A stretch of 64,000 nucleotides of DNA, from the NCBI RefSeq assembly GCF_020387415.1, contig NZ_JAGWCB010000020.1:337563-401562 (forward strand). Direction: 5' to 3'. This stretch comes from Ideonella benzenivorans (lineage in GTDB: Bacteria; Pseudomonadota; Gammaproteobacteria; Burkholderiales; Burkholderiaceae_C). The notes beneath the pieces were generated by a model that saw only the letters and a program-made list of their open reading frames with translations, was not told the origin of the DNA and did not search any database. This document shows positions 62,201 to 64,000 of the stretch, in pieces (within the stretch, counting starts at the first letter, position 1; every line of letters starts with the position of its first letter). The position numbers and the translations under genes are program-made.

Positions 62201-62339
62201 CGGCCATGGGCACGACAGGAAGAATCGCAAGACCTTGCTTGACACAGTCCTGGCACCCCCCGGATGGCTGAGCAGAAGAGCCGCTGCTGGCGGCATGCTG
62301 CATTGCGGCCGTGGTGGATGGAGAAGAATCTAGAGGCAT
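59256..62339 (-). CDS. T6SS effector of the BTH_I2691/VasX-like type
   Basis: A 1027-residue product beginning MPLDSSPSTTAAM. The N-terminal region (about 25-130) carries CQDCVKQGLAILPV and SLPAGYLYILHPDLSWDIY, features of the VasX N-terminal domain that recruits such effectors through a DUF4123 adaptor. The middle is helical. Residues about 650-840 are strongly hydrophobic with Gly/Ala-rich helices (SGVLVFQTLSFL, TLLGIGPAGWAILTVGLVVI), consistent with a colicin-like, membrane-permeabilising toxin. The C-terminus is a beta-rich domain. Start overlaps the adaptor gene by ten bases and stop overlaps the membrane-protein gene by four. Pore formation is inferred from the family. Confidence 0.82.
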   Translation of the reverse strand: MPLDSSPSTTAAMQHAASSGSSAQPSGGCQDCVKQGLAILPVVPMAVPIALCGKTDGLKQLDNRYSAADLKESWMVLRSLPAGYLYILHPDLSWDIYLVDREGLLRKMPSPSSCPASPSQQPPMSALCKRSGHNVPAQVIAIDPKKSASVWLAFSRYRWTQDVLNAYAKNTDKCRDQRMTKLDVMAAAAGSLGSTSKASNAVRFGAPMSASVNTIVADYADDATRNALNGACFETVLNRSAQSKALADTMARFSAQTQAKTGAIIALDDDLGVAMAINAFRNAAQVERAQVLAAYVRHEFVNRAAAGFKKQCELQNDLKRWNEKYATAYSQPALDNALKERANKLKPIDTRLPRLAADWVSAIKSSRLAAIIRHDFDSQVLDEGLQCAIAAASCLHGAGSQAAERTLLQAWINGDVSDPGNIIWQALAGNNKTLIARLGDAKDLMPPAWDSAKNAWAAADEFFKSLTGTQAALVQRLREGAKDPVADALAKLLHCVAAATDTAVAPLGKAAAKAVLLTALWTGVRMQPVQQRMSPWQALMDAKTAGWGQPAAARVRTVRKVNTVSWRYDLLEVADVIRAKGGTAILITRYAVASVWRGSRWVDTGDVTLVSPSTGSGPRGQAPGAPATPDIHAATPRNVLARGIKLAREGGANGLLASGVLVFQTLSFLQAQKDLEGEGSASKGVELSAAYYAAMAGMLGATSEIAAAAIQAGAHTQGIKLVGNMAGFVRGAAALGGVLGGASGIGMSISSFAKYSTLRDAGDEDASRWVFGLGVVNALGASTSVAGALTASGVAAAEAGTASLVGGTLLGIGPAGWAILTVGLVVIGLYLAYQAAETTDDPIESWLKQSIAGTAPQKFKPDAEVAAYNALFSLPLEVSLTGNGGFGVHTTQVSITAPALDPQSVLDYRLELTDRQQGSLVVTDTLHLNGEKSSPAIPAGLRTGGFGRPLLTDLSKVDASSAQVRLMIQAPVLLAGNRDPATGQILSKNQYTITQAKLTVKYLPLAKTAPTWVMPDSTGRTDSYSPT

Positions 62340-63283
62340 GGTGAGGCGGATGGGATGGGGGTGCGCAAGGATGACCAGAATTGGTCGTCAAAGCCTTGCA
62401 GTGCGGAGCTGACGCTTTGCCGCGCATGGGCAGCTTGATTCAAGGCTTGCGCAACGTTTGGATGCAGGTAGAAGCCGTCGATGCTTGTCAGGCCACAGGC
62501 AGCAAACACCAGAGCGTCGCGTTCTGTTGGAAACCCCATGCGACGGCATTGAGCAATCAAGTGCCGGATGCGCATCGCGTTGGTCTGATTGGGCCCCACA
62601 TCCCAGTCCACGGCCATGGCTAGGACCATGTTCGTGATGCCGACCTGTTCCAGTTGATCCCATTCCGTCGGTGTGTAGATGCGCTCAGAGGTGGAGCCTG
62701 GGTTCGATGGCTTTCCAGGCGCGGATAGCTGCCGAAGTTGTCCAGTGGGTGAAAGAGCGATCCATCCAGGCAAGGCGCCAGTCAAGTGTTGCCACTTCGC
62801 CAGACTGAGTGTGAAGGGCAGTTGCCAGTTCACGCGCGGGTCCCACAAACGCAGTGGCCACTGGCACCCATCGGGACGCTGCACACGAATTTCTTGCGCC
62901 AGTGCCTCAGCGAGCATTTGGGGGCTTTGATGGCCGACGAACCAACCAGCCACCGGATGCACAACGCCCAGGGGGCTTGCAGCAGAACACATCCGCTCGA
63001 TGGCCAGCTCAATCGTCAAGTTGACAACGCGTTCAGCATCGGCCTCCGAGGGTGCGAACAGCAGGTACGGACGCTGCTCAGACGCGATGTCGGGGTGGAG
63101 CGGTGGCAGGGGACATCTGACCACTCGTCCGGCCGCCTGGGCTTCGCCCACCTCACTTCTTTCCTTCAGTGGGTCTTCCAGCATCGGATCGACCAAAACG
63201 GCAACACTGGGGCAGGGAGCGACTGTGATGGCTTTGCGCAGCAGCTGTATGCCGTCATTTACTCGCAGGTGGACGTCATTCAT
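62330..63283 (-). CDS. DUF4123 adaptor/chaperone (Tap/TEC, VasW-like)
   Basis: A 317-residue cytosolic adaptor that loads a cognate effector on VgrG. ATG 63283 (MNDVHLRVND) follows GGAGAGG with a six-base spacer; GTG 63298 is the alternative. DUF4123 features: VAVLVDPMLEDPL at the start, LGVVHPVAGWFVGHQSP, LRLWDPRVNWQLPF (the conserved R-x-x-D-P-R segment) and a C-terminal helical part. It lies 21 bp downstream of vgrG and overlaps the effector gene, the usual vgrG-tap-effector order. Confidence 0.85.
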   Translation of the reverse strand: MNDVHLRVNDGIQLLRKAITVAPCPSVAVLVDPMLEDPLKERSEVGEAQAAGRVVRCPLPPLHPDIASEQRPYLLFAPSEADAERVVNLTIELAIERMCSAASPLGVVHPVAGWFVGHQSPQMLAEALAQEIRVQRPDGCQWPLRLWDPRVNWQLPFTLSLAKWQHLTGALPGWIALSPTGQLRQLSAPGKPSNPGSTSERIYTPTEWDQLEQVGITNMVLAMAVDWDVGPNQTNAMRIRHLIAQCRRMGFPTERDALVFAACGLTSIDGFYLHPNVAQALNQAAHARQSVSSALQGFDDQFWSSLRTPIPSASPCL

Positions 63284-63304
63284 GGGAAACCTCTCCACTC
63301 GCGG

Positions 63305-64000
63305 CTATACCGCTGCGCCAGTCAACGCAGCATCTTGCATGGCTTTCGAACAGTCGGAGAAGCTAGAAGGCTTGGTCAAAGACACAGAGGACGAACTGCT
63401 TCCCCCCGTCGTCCACACCTTGCTCGCCGCCTTGAACTGCACACTGCCCGGTGCCTTGAGCGTGATGCTGCCGCTCTGGATGTCGATGGCTGCACCAGCG
63501 GCGGTCAGCAGGACGCTGGTGGGGGCGCCGACGAGGACGTTGGCCTGGGTGCTGGCCACGTCGATGGCCTGGCTGGCGGTGAGCTCGGCGGTGGCGGTGT
63601 TGGCGCTGGCCTGCAGGCTGCCGGTGGCGGCGTGGATGGCGATGCCGGTTTCGGTGTTGGGTTTGCGGGTGCTGCTGGCTTTGCCATAAGTGAACAGCAC
63701 GGCGCCGGCCTTGGCCACGCTGGCATGGTGGCCCTGGGCCAGGCTCAGCAGGTCCTGGCCGGCGCTCACGGTCAGGCTGGCCTGGGTGCTGAGGATGGCC
63801 TGGGCCGGGGTGAAGAGGCCCAGGCCGGCCGGGGCAGCCAGGGTGATGTCCGGACGGTCCCAGGCGCTGACGTTGCCCCAGCCACCGTCGATGGCGATGG
63901 TGTTCTCGTCACTGGTGCTGTCACCGCCTTGCCGGCTGTCGCTGGCTTGCAGGCTGGCGGCCAGCGCCGCCAGGCCCTGTTCGCTGGGCAACTGGTGGCT
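63305..64000 (-). CDS. vgrG: Type VI secretion spike protein VgrG, 5' partial (C-terminal part)
   Basis: The frame is open to the right window edge, so the N-terminal gp27/gp5-like part lies outside. The visible 232 residues are DUF2345-type, beta-helical and Ala/Ser/Thr-rich (ITLAAPAGLGLFTPAQ, SAGQDLLSLAQGHHASVAKAG, GSITLKAPGSVQFKAASKVW), followed by a short polar tail with one Cys (SDCSKAMQDAAL). The VgrG tip carries the adaptor-bound effector outside the cell. The last about 180 bp are noticeably less GC-rich than the rest. Confidence 0.88.
   Translation of the reverse strand, partial: SHQLPSEQGLAALAASLQASDSRQGGDSTSDENTIAIDGGWGNVSAWDRPDITLAAPAGLGLFTPAQAILSTQASLTVSAGQDLLSLAQGHHASVAKAGAVLFTYGKASSTRKPNTETGIAIHAATGSLQASANTATAELTASQAIDVASTQANVLVGAPTSVLLTAAGAAIDIQSGSITLKAPGSVQFKAASKVWTTGGSSSSSVSLTKPSSFSDCSKAMQDAALTGAAV

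Overview
The window is a GC-rich, densely packed stretch of bacterial chromosome. Gene content and order (rubredoxin next to thiD/hemL and the pil chemosensory genes; ruvX-pyrR-pyrB-pyrC'; the complete ctaC-ctaD-ctaG-ctaE-SURF1-ctaA-ctaB-sco cluster; accB-accC-prmA-DUF3426) point to a betaproteobacterium of the order Burkholderiales, probably the Rubrivivax/Leptothrix/Ideonella group. The lineage is inferred from gene order and protein flavour, not from a database match. No rRNA, tRNA, CRISPR array or insertion sequence was found.

Layout. 1-4242: class Ia ribonucleotide reductase (nrdA, cut at the window edge, and nrdB). 4474-4983: a histone H1-like Lys/Ala/Pro protein built on a 39-bp repeat. 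5063-9948 (minus): PfkB sugar/nucleoside kinase, DUF3426 zinc-ribbon protein, prmA, accC, accB. 10302-16657 (minus): TlpA-like thioredoxin, a conserved hypothetical, mtgA, aroE, a TonB-like protein, an RNB-family ribonuclease and a YqiA-type esterase. 16779-19472: a large secreted zinc metalloprotease. 19516-24031 (minus): mpl, hexose-6-phosphate mutarotase, hemL, thiD. 24191-35412: rubredoxin, then the twitching-motility (Pil-Chp) chemosensory system pilG-pilH-pilI-pilJ-chpA and a diguanylate cyclase. 35419-41508: photolyase (minus), then algH-ruvX-pyrR-pyrB-pyrC' and an acyltransferase. 41531-46980: gpmA, rhodanese, glutaredoxin, secB, gpsA, trmL, comF, bioC. 47288-56164: aa3-type cytochrome c oxidase with its copper and heme A assembly genes. 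56257-57183: rpoH on the minus strand, with a CIRCE operator lying inside its promoter. 57296-64000 (minus): a type VI secretion module, vgrG (partial)-DUF4123 adaptor-VasX/BTH_I2691-like effector-four-helix DUF6708-type membrane protein-lipoprotein, with tightly overlapping genes and an uneven, locally AT-rich base composition.

How the parts work together. Most of the window is conserved housekeeping: deoxynucleotide and pyrimidine synthesis, fatty-acid initiation, wall recycling, tetrapyrrole and heme A synthesis feeding the terminal oxidase, and surface motility. The accessory part is the T6SS module at the right end. It looks like an acquired antibacterial cargo operon placed directly upstream of rpoH, with two downstream genes whose role (immunity or chaperone) the sequence does not settle. 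Regulatory signals that stand out are the CIRCE/rpoH overlap, an FNR-like box upstream of ctaC, and very short divergent promoters at comF/bioC and gpmA/rhodanese.
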